Origin: Enterococcus dispar ATCC 51266
GTDB taxonomy: Bacteria; Bacillota; Bacilli; Lactobacillales; Enterococcaceae
Assembly (NCBI RefSeq): GCF_000406945.1
Contig: NZ_KE136354.1
Coordinates: 1,755,249-1,819,248 of the forward strand
DNA length: 64,000 nucleotides
Direction: 5' to 3'
The stretch's first letter is position 1. The number at the start of each line of letters is the position of its first letter. Positions 56,918 through 64,000 of this stretch are shown here, in pieces. The notes under the pieces were generated by a model. The model searched no databases, was not told the DNA's origin, and saw only the letters and a list, made by a program, of their open reading frames with translations. The position numbers and the translations under genes were made by a program.

Positions 56918-57550
56918 TTATTTTGGTGTTACTTTTAGTGTTTGATCCGCGATATGTTCCGCAAACGTCCAGTCGTGGGTAACGACGATTTGGGTGACGC
57001 CCTCTTTTTTTAAAGACAAAATTAATTTTTCAACTTGTTCTCTTAAAGCAGGATCAAGAGCACTGGTCGGTTCATCGTAAGCTAAAACTTGCGGATCCAT
57101 CGCCATAGCTCGGGCAAGTGCTACCCGTTGTTTTTGTCCACCAGACAGTTGATATGGGTAACTTTGTAATAAATCTTCTAGTCCCAACTGCGCTGCTAAT
57201 TTTTCGGCTTTTTGTGTATACATCGCAGTATTTTCTTTTAAGACTAATTTTGGCGCTAACGTAATATTCTCAAAAACATTTAGATGCGGAAATAATTGAA
57301 AATCTTGAAAAACCACGCCGACAACTTGCTCTTGCTCATTTAAAGCTGTGGGATTAAAGGGTTGACCATCTAGTAAAAAAGTCCCGCTGTCTGCTTTTTC
57401 TAGTCCAGCTAACATTCGTAATAATGTCGTTTTCCCTCCACCAGAAGGGCCAACAATCGCTAAAATCTCACCATCGGGAATATTTAAATCCAAATTTTCA
57501 AAAATATTTTTTTTACCAAACGCTTTAGTAATTTTTTTTAATTCCAACAT
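56918..57550 (-). CDS. Amino-acid ABC transporter ATP-binding protein (probably histidine)
   Basis: A 210-residue ATPase of the polar amino-acid uptake family. Walker A is VGPSGGGKTTLL near 34, the Q-loop is FQDFQLFPHL, the signature LSGGQKQRVALARA near 138, Walker B VLAYDEPTSALDP and the switch His is in VVTHDW. It is shorter than the usual 240 residues, ending soon after the switch with HIADQTLKVTPK. It lies between the permease gene (15 bases upstream) and the lipoprotein gene. Confidence 0.88.
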   Translation of the reverse strand: MLELKKITKAFGKKNIFENLDLNIPDGEILAIVGPSGGGKTTLLRMLAGLEKADSGTFLLDGQPFNPTALNEQEQVVGVVFQDFQLFPHLNVFENITLAPKLVLKENTAMYTQKAEKLAAQLGLEDLLQSYPYQLSGGQKQRVALARAMAMDPQVLAYDEPTSALDPALREQVEKLILSLKKEGVTQIVVTHDWTFAEHIADQTLKVTPK

Positions 57551-57564
57551 AGTTTTTCACCCAC

Positions 57565-58212
57565 CTAACGATAATAATTCAATTTGTTTTCCAAAACCTT
57601 CATAATTAATGTGAAAACTCCCGTCATCACTAAGTATATCAAACCTACCCCAACTAACGGTAGCAAAGTAGTATCGCGTTCCATCGCAATTTTACCAATC
57701 CGCATCATATCCGATAGCCCTAAAATATAAACCAGTGATGTGTCTTTTACTAAGTTGACCACTTCATTTCCTACTGAAGGAAGTGTTATTTTTACAACTT
57801 GAGGAATAATAATTTTGGTGATTGTTTGCATTTTACTCAAGCGTAAAACTTGCGCTGCTTCATATTGCCCTTCTGGAATAGATTGAATGCCGCCACGAAA
57901 AATTTCAGCAAAATAAGCCGCATAGTTAATAATAAAAGCTAGTAGTGCAGCATCAAAACGATCCAAGACCAATGCCGGCATTAAAAGTGGCAATCCATAA
58001 AAAATAAAAATTAATTGCAATAAAAGTGGTGTGCCTCGCATAATCCAAACATACATTTGAACGATTAATTTAAAAGGCTGCAAGTGACTTGCTAATACAA
58101 AGGCCAAAAGAATCCCTAGTGGAATTGAACCGAGTAAGGTTAAGCCAAACAATTTTAGTGTGATGCCTGCTCCAGACAATAATTGTGGTAAAACAGATAA
58201 TAAATAATTCAT
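57565..58212 (-). CDS. Amino-acid ABC transporter permease (probably histidine)
   Basis: A 215-residue HisMQ/GlnP-type permease with about five membrane segments. The N-terminal LLSGAGITLKLFGLTLLGS and WIMRGTPLLLQLIFIFYGLP are family-typical, and the EAA loop is ESGxx-like: IPEGQYEAAQVLRLSKMQT followed by IIIPQVVKITLPS. It is the first gene after the T-box leader, with GGAGCTG before its ATG. With a single permease gene, the channel is probably a homodimer. Confidence 0.88.
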   Translation of the reverse strand: MNYLLSVLPQLLSGAGITLKLFGLTLLGSIPLGILLAFVLASHLQPFKLIVQMYVWIMRGTPLLLQLIFIFYGLPLLMPALVLDRFDAALLAFIINYAAYFAEIFRGGIQSIPEGQYEAAQVLRLSKMQTITKIIIPQVVKITLPSVGNEVVNLVKDTSLVYILGLSDMMRIGKIAMERDTTLLPLVGVGLIYLVMTGVFTLIMKVLENKLNYYR

Positions 58213-58239
58213 TTCATCAGCTCCTTATTTTTGTAAACA

Positions 58240-58345
58240 AAAAGCCCTCTGACTTTTACATCAGAGGGCGTAACAACGCGGTGCCACCTCTATTTATTAC
58301 TTTTTCACAAAAGTAAACTCCATCAGTCACAATAGATAAGCAAAA
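58240..58345 (-). promoter_or_regulatory. Second, Stem I-less T-box antiterminator/terminator
   Basis: On the minus strand: TTGTGACTGATGGAGTT (remnant-like), a hairpin TTACTTTT/AAAAGTAA, T-box AGAGGTGGCACCGCG (58277-58291), and terminator GCCCTCTGA / TCAGAGGGC (58244-58269) with TTTTTG. There is no room for a full Stem I with its specifier, so it looks like a truncated duplicate of the upstream element. Confidence 0.8.
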
Positions 58346-58349
58346 AACG

Positions 58350-58640
58350 AGGCAATAAAAAAGTCCTTTAGCGCAAGCGCTAAAGGACGTGAATTACGTG
58401 GTTCCACCTTTTTTCACTCTTACTTTACAGTAAAGAGTCTCTATAAGTCATCTATCAATGACTGTTGCTATAACGGGCATACCCGGATTTTCTTACTTTC
58501 ATTTCAGAAAAACAACTCCAAGATGTGGTTCACAAAATGTCATCGTCTCTTTTCACCTACCAGAGACTCTCTTTAGATGGCCATACTTGCTACTCTTCTT
58601 ATCGATGTCGTATTATTAGGTTGTCTCTAACTTTAAAAGG
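58350..58640 (-). promoter_or_regulatory. T-box riboswitch (probably His) controlling the ABC transporter
   Basis: On the minus strand: Stem I with AAAGAGAGTC, probable specifier CAC (complement of 58525-58527) in GTGAAC-CAC-ATC, which matches the tyrosine leader's GTGAAT-TAC-ATT; a stem with CGGGTATGCCCG; T-box AAGGTGGAACCACG; and terminator GTCCTTTAGCGC / GCGCTAAAGGAC (58363-58388) with TTTTTT. Confidence 0.85.
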
Positions 58641-58685
58641 TGAAATGAAATTTGTCAACTATTTTTTTCGAAGGGAGTCTTTTTT

Positions 58686-59168
58686 ATGTTTGCTACAGCT
58701 CAAGCTGCCTATCAATTATTAGAAGATTTAAATATTGTCTACCAACGAGTAGATCATGAACCCATCACATCCGTTAAAAATGTTCCCTTTACATTACCAG
58801 GACCACAAGTAAAAAATTTAGTTTTAAAGCCACGCAAAGGTGAGCATCGTTTTTTAGTCATTTTACCTGATGAAAAACAAGCAGATTTGACACATTTAGC
58901 CGAAATTTTAAATGAAAAGCGTCTTTCTTTTGTTTCAGAAAAAAATTTGGTAGAATTACTCAATGTGCCCGCAGGTTCGGTCACACCTTTGGCTTTGCCC
59001 AATGATCATGATCACAAAATCACTGTCGTCATTGATAAAGAAATTGACCAACAAGACACGGTCGGATTTCACCCCAACATTAATTCGACAACACTTATTA
59101 TGCAATTTCGTGATTTTGAAAAGATCTTAAATCATCTAGGTTACAAACCGCTTTATGTAGCGATTTAA
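58686..59168 (+). CDS. YbaK/PrdX-type aminoacyl-tRNA deacylase
   Basis: A 160-residue protein of the prolyl-tRNA synthetase-associated (YbaK/ProX/PrdX) domain family, which removes mischarged Ala or Cys from tRNA-Pro. It has YQRVDHEPITSVKN near 19-32, GPQVKNLVLKPRKG near 39-52 with the family's catalytic Lys-containing segment, PAGSVTPLAL near 95-105, and FHPNINSTTLIM near 129. The ATG follows AAGGGAG. The gene is divergent from the His-transporter leader. The precise tRNA specificity is inferred from family. Confidence 0.85.
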   Translation: MFATAQAAYQLLEDLNIVYQRVDHEPITSVKNVPFTLPGPQVKNLVLKPRKGEHRFLVILPDEKQADLTHLAEILNEKRLSFVSEKNLVELLNVPAGSVTPLALPNDHDHKITVVIDKEIDQQDTVGFHPNINSTTLIMQFRDFEKILNHLGYKPLYVAI

Positions 59169-59196
59169 ATAGAAATTACGAGGTGTAGTTACTCTT

Positions 59197-59367
59197 ATGT
59201 TGTTCTTATTGATTTTCACATTGATTGCCGGTGGCGCCGGCTACCTATTTTATTTACTTACCAAAGATACAATTCGCGAAGTTTATGAACAATTGGATGA
59301 CAAAAATGAAAAGGTTCGTAAAATAAAAGCTGTTTGCTTAGGAGTATTTCACCTGATAGCTTTCTAA
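59197..59367 (+). CDS. Possible small single-span membrane protein, 56 aa
   Basis: A 56-residue frame 28 bases after the deacylase gene, with AGGTG about 11 bases before its ATG. The N-terminal half, MLFLLIFTLIAGGAGYLFYL, is one membrane span; the rest is charged (EVYEQLDDKNEKVRK) and ends in a hydrophobic tail. A terminator follows. The ribosome site is weak, so the call is moderate. Not recognised. Confidence 0.5.
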   Translation: MLFLLIFTLIAGGAGYLFYLLTKDTIREVYEQLDDKNEKVRKIKAVCLGVFHLIAF

Positions 59368-59409
59368 AGCTACCCCTAGTGAATAAAATCAAAATCTTTT
59401 ATTCGATGC

Positions 59410-59440
59410 AAAAGCGCCCTCTAGTGAGGACGCTTTTTTA
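59410..59440 (+). terminator. Terminator after the deacylase operon
   Basis: The stem AAAGCG.CCTC / GAGG.CGCTTT with a TAGT loop is followed by TTTTTT. Confidence 0.8.
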
Positions 59441-59462
59441 TGTATTTTTCAAAAAATATGTA

Positions 59463-59582
59463 CTATACCAGCAAATCCAAACCTAAATATTTTAAGACAC
59501 CTAACAATACGCCGACGAATATAATAACAGAAATTATCATAAACAATATCAGTCCTACCATAAATTTTCTTCGACTACGCAT
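59463..59582 (-). CDS. Small single-span membrane protein, 39 aa
   Basis: A 39-residue frame with a strong GGGAGG site seven bases before its ATG. The basic start MRSRRKF is followed by one long hydrophobic helix, MVGLILFMIISVIIFVGVLL. Small proteins of this shape are common near other envelope genes in Lactobacillales, but I cannot name this one. Confidence 0.6.
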   Translation of the reverse strand: MRSRRKFMVGLILFMIISVIIFVGVLLGVLKYLGLDLLV

Positions 59583-59942
59583 ACTTATTCCTCCCTTGTG
59601 GTAAATAATTAGCTTATTACATATTTATGCTAACACTTATTTACCAAAATATTCCTAAAATGTGAGAGGTTTTATGATTTTAACCAGCTTTTTTTATAAC
59701 TTTGCCACCGAAAAAGAAATTTATTAAAAAACACTTTTCAAAAATTATAAATAACACTAATTATACCATTTCGCTTATTTTTTACAGAAAGAAAATAGAT
59801 ACAAACTAAAATTCACCCAAAAAATTCTCCTTGCATGTCTTTTTGTGACACGCTAATATCAAGAATGAAATTTTCAAAAAGCAATGTTTTTTCATGCGAA
59901 AAATTCATTATTGGTTTCATTAAGTCTGTATCTTTCTTCTTT
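59583..59942. other. Gene-free interval
   Basis: AT-rich sequence with no convincing gene; it includes a promoter for the 39-aa protein and the 3' flank of the DUF421 gene. A 17-codon frame at 59674 was considered and rejected. Confidence 0.45.
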
Positions 59943-60578
59943 TTAGGCATCATAAGCCGTTAGAATGACGTTGCCATTTAAATATTCTCCTAGATAAATT
60001 TCACTAATTTTATCATGCCCTTGGGCTTTTACCTCTGCTTCTAACCACTCGAGGTCTTTTTCAATTATTTCCAACAAGTCAAAATTAGCTTGCCCATCAA
60101 CAATAATGGGATAGCGAATCATTTCGGCACCGTATTCAATCACATTTAACTGCCCGTTTTGTTCCATCACCGCTAGCTTGACTTTTTCTACTTCAAAAAT
60201 ACCATTCGAACGCAGTTTAAACATTAAATCATTGGCAGAGATACCAATTCGTAAACAATCTTGTACATTTACTGCACCATTACGTATCAAGGTTACTGGC
60301 GCTCCGTCAATCACTCGTTTCACCCAACGATTATGTTCTTTGGCAAATTTTAAAACGAGAACCAATAATGTCCAAATAATTAGGACCAGGACAAACTGTA
60401 AAACTGTAATGGCTTCGTTATAAATGACACCGCCAATGATTCCCCCTAATACGAAATTTTGCACTTGATCCATCGGAGAAGTTGGTGCCAAATTGCCTTT
60501 TCCCATAATTGTAATTTGTAATATCAAACAAATGAGCCCTAGGGCAAATTTGGCGAGTATTGGTAAATAATAACTCAT
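59943..60578 (-). CDS. YetF-like DUF421 membrane protein
   Basis: A 211-residue protein. The N-terminal part has two or three membrane segments (ILAKFALGLICLILQITIMG; VLQFVLVLIIWTLLVLVLKF), and the C-terminal part is a soluble domain with APVTLIRNGAVNVQDCLR and IFEVEKVKLAVMEQNGQLNV, typical of DUF421 (YetF, YdfR). Such proteins have been linked to spore or envelope functions in Bacillus; the role is unknown here. The ATG at 60578 follows GTAGGAGG. It starts 11 bases after the DUF3290 gene, with which it is usually paired. Confidence 0.82.
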   Translation of the reverse strand: MSYYLPILAKFALGLICLILQITIMGKGNLAPTSPMDQVQNFVLGGIIGGVIYNEAITVLQFVLVLIIWTLLVLVLKFAKEHNRWVKRVIDGAPVTLIRNGAVNVQDCLRIGISANDLMFKLRSNGIFEVEKVKLAVMEQNGQLNVIEYGAEMIRYPIIVDGQANFDLLEIIEKDLEWLEAEVKAQGHDKISEIYLGEYLNGNVILTAYDA

Positions 60579-60589
60579 CTTTATTCCTC

Positions 60590-61039
60590 CTACTTTTGTT
60601 TCACAATCTGGTCTTTGGTTGTTAAAAGAGCGACAGCATCCATTTTGAAATTGGACCCATCTTGGCTTAGTGTCACCCGATAACAATCATCCCCGATTAA
60701 AACGAGCATCTGGTCTGTTAAAGTCGTGCTGTTCACATACACTTCTTCTGGCGCTACCACTTCATCTTGCGCGACTCTTTTGACAAAATGAACCATTTGA
60801 GACGATTGCGAATGATTACTTTGATCTTGTTTGTAATCAGAATATTGGACGCCAAGTAAAAATAATAGCAGTAACAACATAATAATTGTTAAATCACGAT
60901 ATTTGGTATCTAAACGATGTCGCAAATAAGCACTAAACACAAAGATTAAAAATATTAAAGAGGCAAAAATCAAGCCATACTTAATATAATCGTTGACACC
61001 TGCATTATTTTGTAAATACTCAATGCCATAAAAAGTCAT
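60590..61039 (-). CDS. DUF3290 membrane protein
   Basis: A 149-residue protein with two N-terminal membrane segments (IKYGLIFASLIFLIFVFSAY; LTIIMLLLLLFLLGVQY), an external polar stretch QDQSNHSQSSQMV, and a C-terminal soluble part. It matches DUF3290, a family almost always beside DUF421, which supports a joint function. The ATG at 61039 follows GAGGA; a GTG two codons upstream is less well placed. The function is unknown. Confidence 0.8.
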   Translation of the reverse strand: MTFYGIEYLQNNAGVNDYIKYGLIFASLIFLIFVFSAYLRHRLDTKYRDLTIIMLLLLLFLLGVQYSDYKQDQSNHSQSSQMVHFVKRVAQDEVVAPEEVYVNSTTLTDQMLVLIGDDCYRVTLSQDGSNFKMDAVALLTTKDQIVKQK

Positions 61040-61128
61040 TTTCACTCCTCATTTCTTTTTTACTTGATTTTATTTTAGTATGAAGACGAATTATTTTTAG
61101 TATATTTGAATTTTACTATAAGTATTGT

Positions 61129-61157
61129 TTGACATTGCGCTTTAAAATCTCGATAAT
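61129..61157 (+). promoter_or_regulatory. Promoter of kup
   Basis: TTGACA (61129-61134) and GATAAT (61152-61157) are 17 bp apart, placing the transcript start just before the riboswitch. Confidence 0.75.
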
Positions 61158-61159
61158 GT

Positions 61160-61320
61160 AGCTTAATTAGGGGAGTAGCACATAGACGTACTATGGTTTT
61201 AGATCAACAACTCGCGTAAATCGCTGGTCTAAAACATAAATGCCAGACCTAAGTTCCAACTGAAAAAGGATTCATTGTATATGAACTTTTCCAGTTAATT
61301 TAAGCAAAACTTAGGAGGAA
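61160..61320 (+). promoter_or_regulatory. yybP-ykoY (Mn2+) riboswitch in the kup leader
   Basis: The aptamer reads TTAGG (P1, 61167-61171) within GGGGAGTAGC (L1, 61170-61179), P2 CATAG/CTATG, P3 GTTTTAGA.CA / TG.TCTAAAAC, and GCCAGACCTAA (L3 and P1). The P1 3' arm CCTAAGTT (61248-61255) is exactly complementary to AACTTAGG (61308-61315), which overlaps the ribosome site TTAGGAGG (61311-61318). A third hairpin at 61258-61296 lies between. The pattern suggests translational control. Confidence 0.82.
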
Positions 61321-61323
61321 AAA

Positions 61324-63315
61324 ATGAGTCAGCAAAAAATGTCAAAAGTAACAGCAGCTGGACTGCTTGTTGCCATGGGGGTTGTCTACGGTGATATCGG
61401 GACAAGTCCTCTTTACGTTATGAAGGCGATTGTCGAAGAAAACGGTGGATTGAAAAGTTTGAACCCTGATTTTATTTTGGGTGCTGTGTCGCTGATTTTT
61501 TGGACGCTAACATTTTTAACGACAATTAAGTATGTCGTGATTGCTTTAAATGCCGACAACCACGGTGAAGGCGGAATTTTTTCGCTGTACACGTTGGTGC
61601 GTAAAAAAAGCAAATATTTGATTATCCCAGCTATGATTGGCGGAGCAGCTTTACTGGCTGACGGTGTATTAACGCCGGCGGTTACTGTGACCACTGCCAT
61701 TGAAGGATTGCGCGGCATTCCAGCATTTTATGAACGGTTTGGGATGAACCAAAACGTCATTGTTATCATTACGTTAATTATTTTACTGATTTTATTTACA
61801 GTTCAACGTTTTGGTACTGACATGGTGGGAAAAGCTTTTGGACCGGCCATGTTTTTGTGGTTTACCTTTTTAGGAGGCATGGGAATTTTTCATTTTGCTC
61901 AAGATTTATCTGTTATCCGCGCTTTAAATCCGATGTATGCTATCAAACTTTTGTTTAGTCCGGATAATAAATTAGGGATTTTAATTTTAGGCAATATCTT
62001 TCTAGCGACTACCGGGGCGGAAGCTTTGTATTCCGATATGGGGCACGTCGGGAAGAAAAATATTCGGGTCAGCTGGCCTTATGTAAAAATTTGTCTTTTG
62101 CTAAATTATTTGGGTCAAGCTGCTTGGCTATTGAGTGTTTACCAAGATCCCAAAATCCAAGCAATTGAACAATTAAATCCATTTTTCCGCATTTTACCAG
62201 CCAGTTGGATGATTTTTGGGGTCATTTTTGCTACTATTGCCGCCGTGATTGCTTCCCAAGCATTATTGTCGGGTTCTTTTACGCTGGTATCTGAAGCTAT
62301 TAAATTGCGCTTATTACCTCGTATGAAAATCATGTATCCTGGTTCTTCCATTGGGCAAATGTATATTCCAGCGGTGAACTTTATTTTATGGTTGGCCTGT
62401 TCGTTAATCGTTTTAACCTTCCGTACGTCTTCTCATATGGAGGCAGCTTACGGTCTATCGATTACCGTTACTATGCTAATGACAACTTTTTTGCTTTACT
62501 TTTATTTGTCCGAAAAACGGCACAACAAAGTTCTGGCAGCTTGTGTCAGTCTTTTCTTTGCTGCTATTGAAACGGTCTTTTTCATTTCCAGTGCCGCCAA
62601 ATTTTTGCATGGTGGCTTTGTCGCCGTGATTATTGCCTTACTTATTTTGGCAGTTATGATTATTTGGGAATGGGGCAATATTATTCAAGAAGAAGCAGCA
62701 GATACGGTACATTTGAAGGAATATATTCCTCAACTAGCTGCTTTGCGTCAAGATGAAAGTATTCCAATGTATCAAACGAACGTTGTGTTTTTAGTTCCGC
62801 ATGTCACTGATGATGAAATTGGGAAACAATTTGTCTACTCTATTTTAGACAAACGGCCAAAACGGGCGCAAACATATTGGTTTGTAAATGTGGTGGTAAC
62901 AGATGAGCCATATACCAAAGAATTTTCTGTCGACACCTTGGAAACTGATTTTATTGTGGTTGTCCGCTTGTATTTAGGCTTTCGCGTCAATCAAGAAGTC
63001 AATGTCTACGTCCGGCAAATTATTCATGATCTAATGAAGGATGGCCGTCTACCTAAACAACCTCAACGCTATTCCCTAACACCGGGACGGAATGTAGGAG
63101 ATTTCCAATTTGTATTAATTGAAGAAGAACTCTCCAACAATACGGAATTGGACAAATGGGAACGCCAAATTATGCAAGCTAAACTCTTTATTAAACGCCA
63201 TACCATGTCACCTGAAAACTGGTTTGGTTTAGAGTACAGTGACGTCTTATATGAAACTGTACCTCTTATTATTGGGAAAATGAAAAAGACCCGTCTAGTG
63301 GAACGAAAAAAATAG
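61324..63315 (+). CDS. kup: Potassium uptake permease, Kup family
   Basis: A 663-residue KUP/HAK/KT transporter with twelve membrane segments in the first 440 residues and a soluble C-terminal domain of about 200 residues. GVVYGDIGTSPLYVMK near residue 18 is the family signature; GEGGIFSLYTLV near 82, LADGVLTPAVTV near 112 and TTGAEALYSDMGHVG near 225 are conserved. It imports K+ with protons. The start ATG follows TTAGGAGG. A yybP-ykoY riboswitch precedes it, which is unexpected for a K+ transporter. Mn2+ or K+ dependence of expression cannot be seen from sequence. Confidence 0.95.
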   Translation: MSQQKMSKVTAAGLLVAMGVVYGDIGTSPLYVMKAIVEENGGLKSLNPDFILGAVSLIFWTLTFLTTIKYVVIALNADNHGEGGIFSLYTLVRKKSKYLIIPAMIGGAALLADGVLTPAVTVTTAIEGLRGIPAFYERFGMNQNVIVIITLIILLILFTVQRFGTDMVGKAFGPAMFLWFTFLGGMGIFHFAQDLSVIRALNPMYAIKLLFSPDNKLGILILGNIFLATTGAEALYSDMGHVGKKNIRVSWPYVKICLLLNYLGQAAWLLSVYQDPKIQAIEQLNPFFRILPASWMIFGVIFATIAAVIASQALLSGSFTLVSEAIKLRLLPRMKIMYPGSSIGQMYIPAVNFILWLACSLIVLTFRTSSHMEAAYGLSITVTMLMTTFLLYFYLSEKRHNKVLAACVSLFFAAIETVFFISSAAKFLHGGFVAVIIALLILAVMIIWEWGNIIQEEAADTVHLKEYIPQLAALRQDESIPMYQTNVVFLVPHVTDDEIGKQFVYSILDKRPKRAQTYWFVNVVVTDEPYTKEFSVDTLETDFIVVVRLYLGFRVNQEVNVYVRQIIHDLMKDGRLPKQPQRYSLTPGRNVGDFQFVLIEEELSNNTELDKWERQIMQAKLFIKRHTMSPENWFGLEYSDVLYETVPLIIGKMKKTRLVERKK

Positions 63316-63367
63316 AAACCAAGAGTTATTTCTCTTAAACAAGGAGGAATAATTCTTGGTTTTTTTA
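63316..63367 (+). terminator. Terminator after kup
   Basis: The stem AACCAAGAGTTATT with its near-complement (63349-63362) is followed by TTTTTT. Confidence 0.85.
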
Positions 63368-63417
63368 ACGAAATGAGGATGATCTTCTATTCACCTCATC
63401 TATTTAATCCTGTATTT

Positions 63418-64000
63418 TTAAATTGCCTGTAATAAATCATATTGGGATTGATACAAATGGTAATAAAGACCATGTTCTTTCATTAACTCCTCATGATTCC
63501 CACTTTCTGCAATTTTACCTCCTACAATATAAAAAATACGATCTGCATTTTTTATTGTGGAAAGTCGGTGAGCAATAATGAAAGATGTCCTGCCTTTTAG
63601 TAGTTGTTGCAATCCTTCTTGGAGTAGTTCTTCTGTTTTAGTATCAATGCTCGATGTCGCTTCATCCAAAATTAAAATTTTAGGATCTGCTAAAAGAGCT
63701 CTGGCAAATGAAATCAATTGGCGCTGTCCGGCTGAAAGCGTGCTTCCTCTTTCTTCGACGACGGTTTCATAGCCATCTTTTAAATCTTTAATAAAATCAT
63801 GCGCCCGGACTACTTTAGCCGCAGCAATAACTTCCTCTTTTGTCGCATCTAATTTACCATAACGAATATTTTCAATAATCGTTCCAGAGAAAATAAACGT
63901 GTCTTGCAACATCACACCCATCTGACTGCGCAGCGATTGCAATGTTACATCCCGTACATCGATGCCATCAACCTTGACACTGCCTTCATTAACGTCATAA
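63418..64000 (-). CDS. ABC exporter ATP-binding domain, 5' truncated by window edge
   Basis: The frame is open to the right end of the window, so the TTG at 63942 is internal. What is visible is the second half of a nucleotide-binding domain of an MsbA/LmrCD/MdlAB-type half-transporter: DGIDVRDVTLQSLR, the Q-loop MLQDTFIFSGTIIENI, the signature STLSAGQRQLISFARAL, Walker B ILILDEATSSIDT and the switch His in IIAHRLSTI. The membrane domain and Walker A lie outside. The substrate is unknown. Confidence 0.88.
   Translation of the reverse strand, partial: YDVNEGSVKVDGIDVRDVTLQSLRSQMGVMLQDTFIFSGTIIENIRYGKLDATKEEVIAAAKVVRAHDFIKDLKDGYETVVEERGSTLSAGQRQLISFARALLADPKILILDEATSSIDTKTEELLQEGLQQLLKGRTSFIIAHRLSTIKNADRIFYIVGGKIAESGNHEELMKEHGLYYHLYQSQYDLLQAI

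Noticed and set aside
59674-59727. 17-codon frame with GAGAGG upstream
   Set aside because: Too short and composed of low-complexity AT-rich codons; no further support.

Overview
The window looks like a chromosomal segment of a low-GC Gram-positive coccus in the Enterococcaceae, most likely an Enterococcus species other than E. faecalis or E. faecium. The evidence is the AT-rich composition, strong GGAGG ribosome sites, T-box leaders and a tyrS-tdcA-tyrP-nhaC tyrosine decarboxylation cluster. It also carries an Lsa-type ABC-F gene and an AAC(6')-Ii-like acetyltransferase gene. There are no rRNA or tRNA genes, no CRISPR array and no intact insertion sequence. Both edges cut genes: an SDR-type oxidoreductase on the left and an ABC exporter on the right.

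Layout. 1-3.1 kb: small metabolic genes. 3.2-9.3 kb: a maltose module (malT PTS permease, divergent malP maltose phosphorylase, malR LacI-type regulator) with operator-like palindromes at both promoters. 9.3-13.1 kb: a frameshifted DMT transporter gene, manA, a serine hydrolase and a two-domain VOC protein. 13.3-17.8 kb: arginine biosynthesis, transcribed argD then argC-argJ-argB. 18.0-22.3 kb: an FAD-linked oxidase and metQ-metN-metI under a methionine T-box. 22.5-31.5 kb: an aromatic acid exporter family protein, class III fructose bisphosphatase, a rhodanese-like protein lacking its cysteine, an AI-2E family permease, an orphan glucitol EIIA, a lactonase-family protein and the Lsa-like gene behind a leader attenuator. 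31.5-32.6 kb is gene-poor and holds a block of consecutive hairpins. 33.1-46.2 kb: a P-type ATPase with a 3' frameshift, the tyrosine decarboxylation cluster under a tyrosine T-box, and a second P-type ATPase under a yybP-ykoY (manganese) riboswitch. 46.3-58.6 kb: metG, a NUDIX regulator, a nuclease-dead TnpB-like gene, the aac(6')-like gene, rlmN, ftsK and an amino-acid ABC transporter behind a T-box whose inferred specifier is the histidine codon CAC. 58.7-64 kb: a YbaK-domain deacylase, small membrane proteins, a DUF3290/DUF421 pair, and kup behind a second yybP-ykoY riboswitch.

Most striking points. (1) An intact 310-residue TnpB-family protein has F and K where the RuvC aspartate and glutamate should be, and ends before the zinc finger. 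It has no TnpA partner and is followed by an omega-RNA-like hairpin. This is the profile of a TldR (TnpB-like nuclease-dead repressor). (2) A yybP-ykoY riboswitch precedes kup, and its P1 strand can alternatively pair over 8 bp with the kup ribosome site. (3) The histidine-transporter leader has a full T-box followed by a second antiterminator/terminator lacking Stem I. (4) Two genes are broken by apparent single-base losses in homopolymers, which may be sequencing errors.

In regulatory terms the window is rich in tRNA- and metal-sensing RNA: three T-box systems read Met, Tyr and probably His codons, and two manganese riboswitches are present. No database search could be run; product names rest on motif and family recognition.
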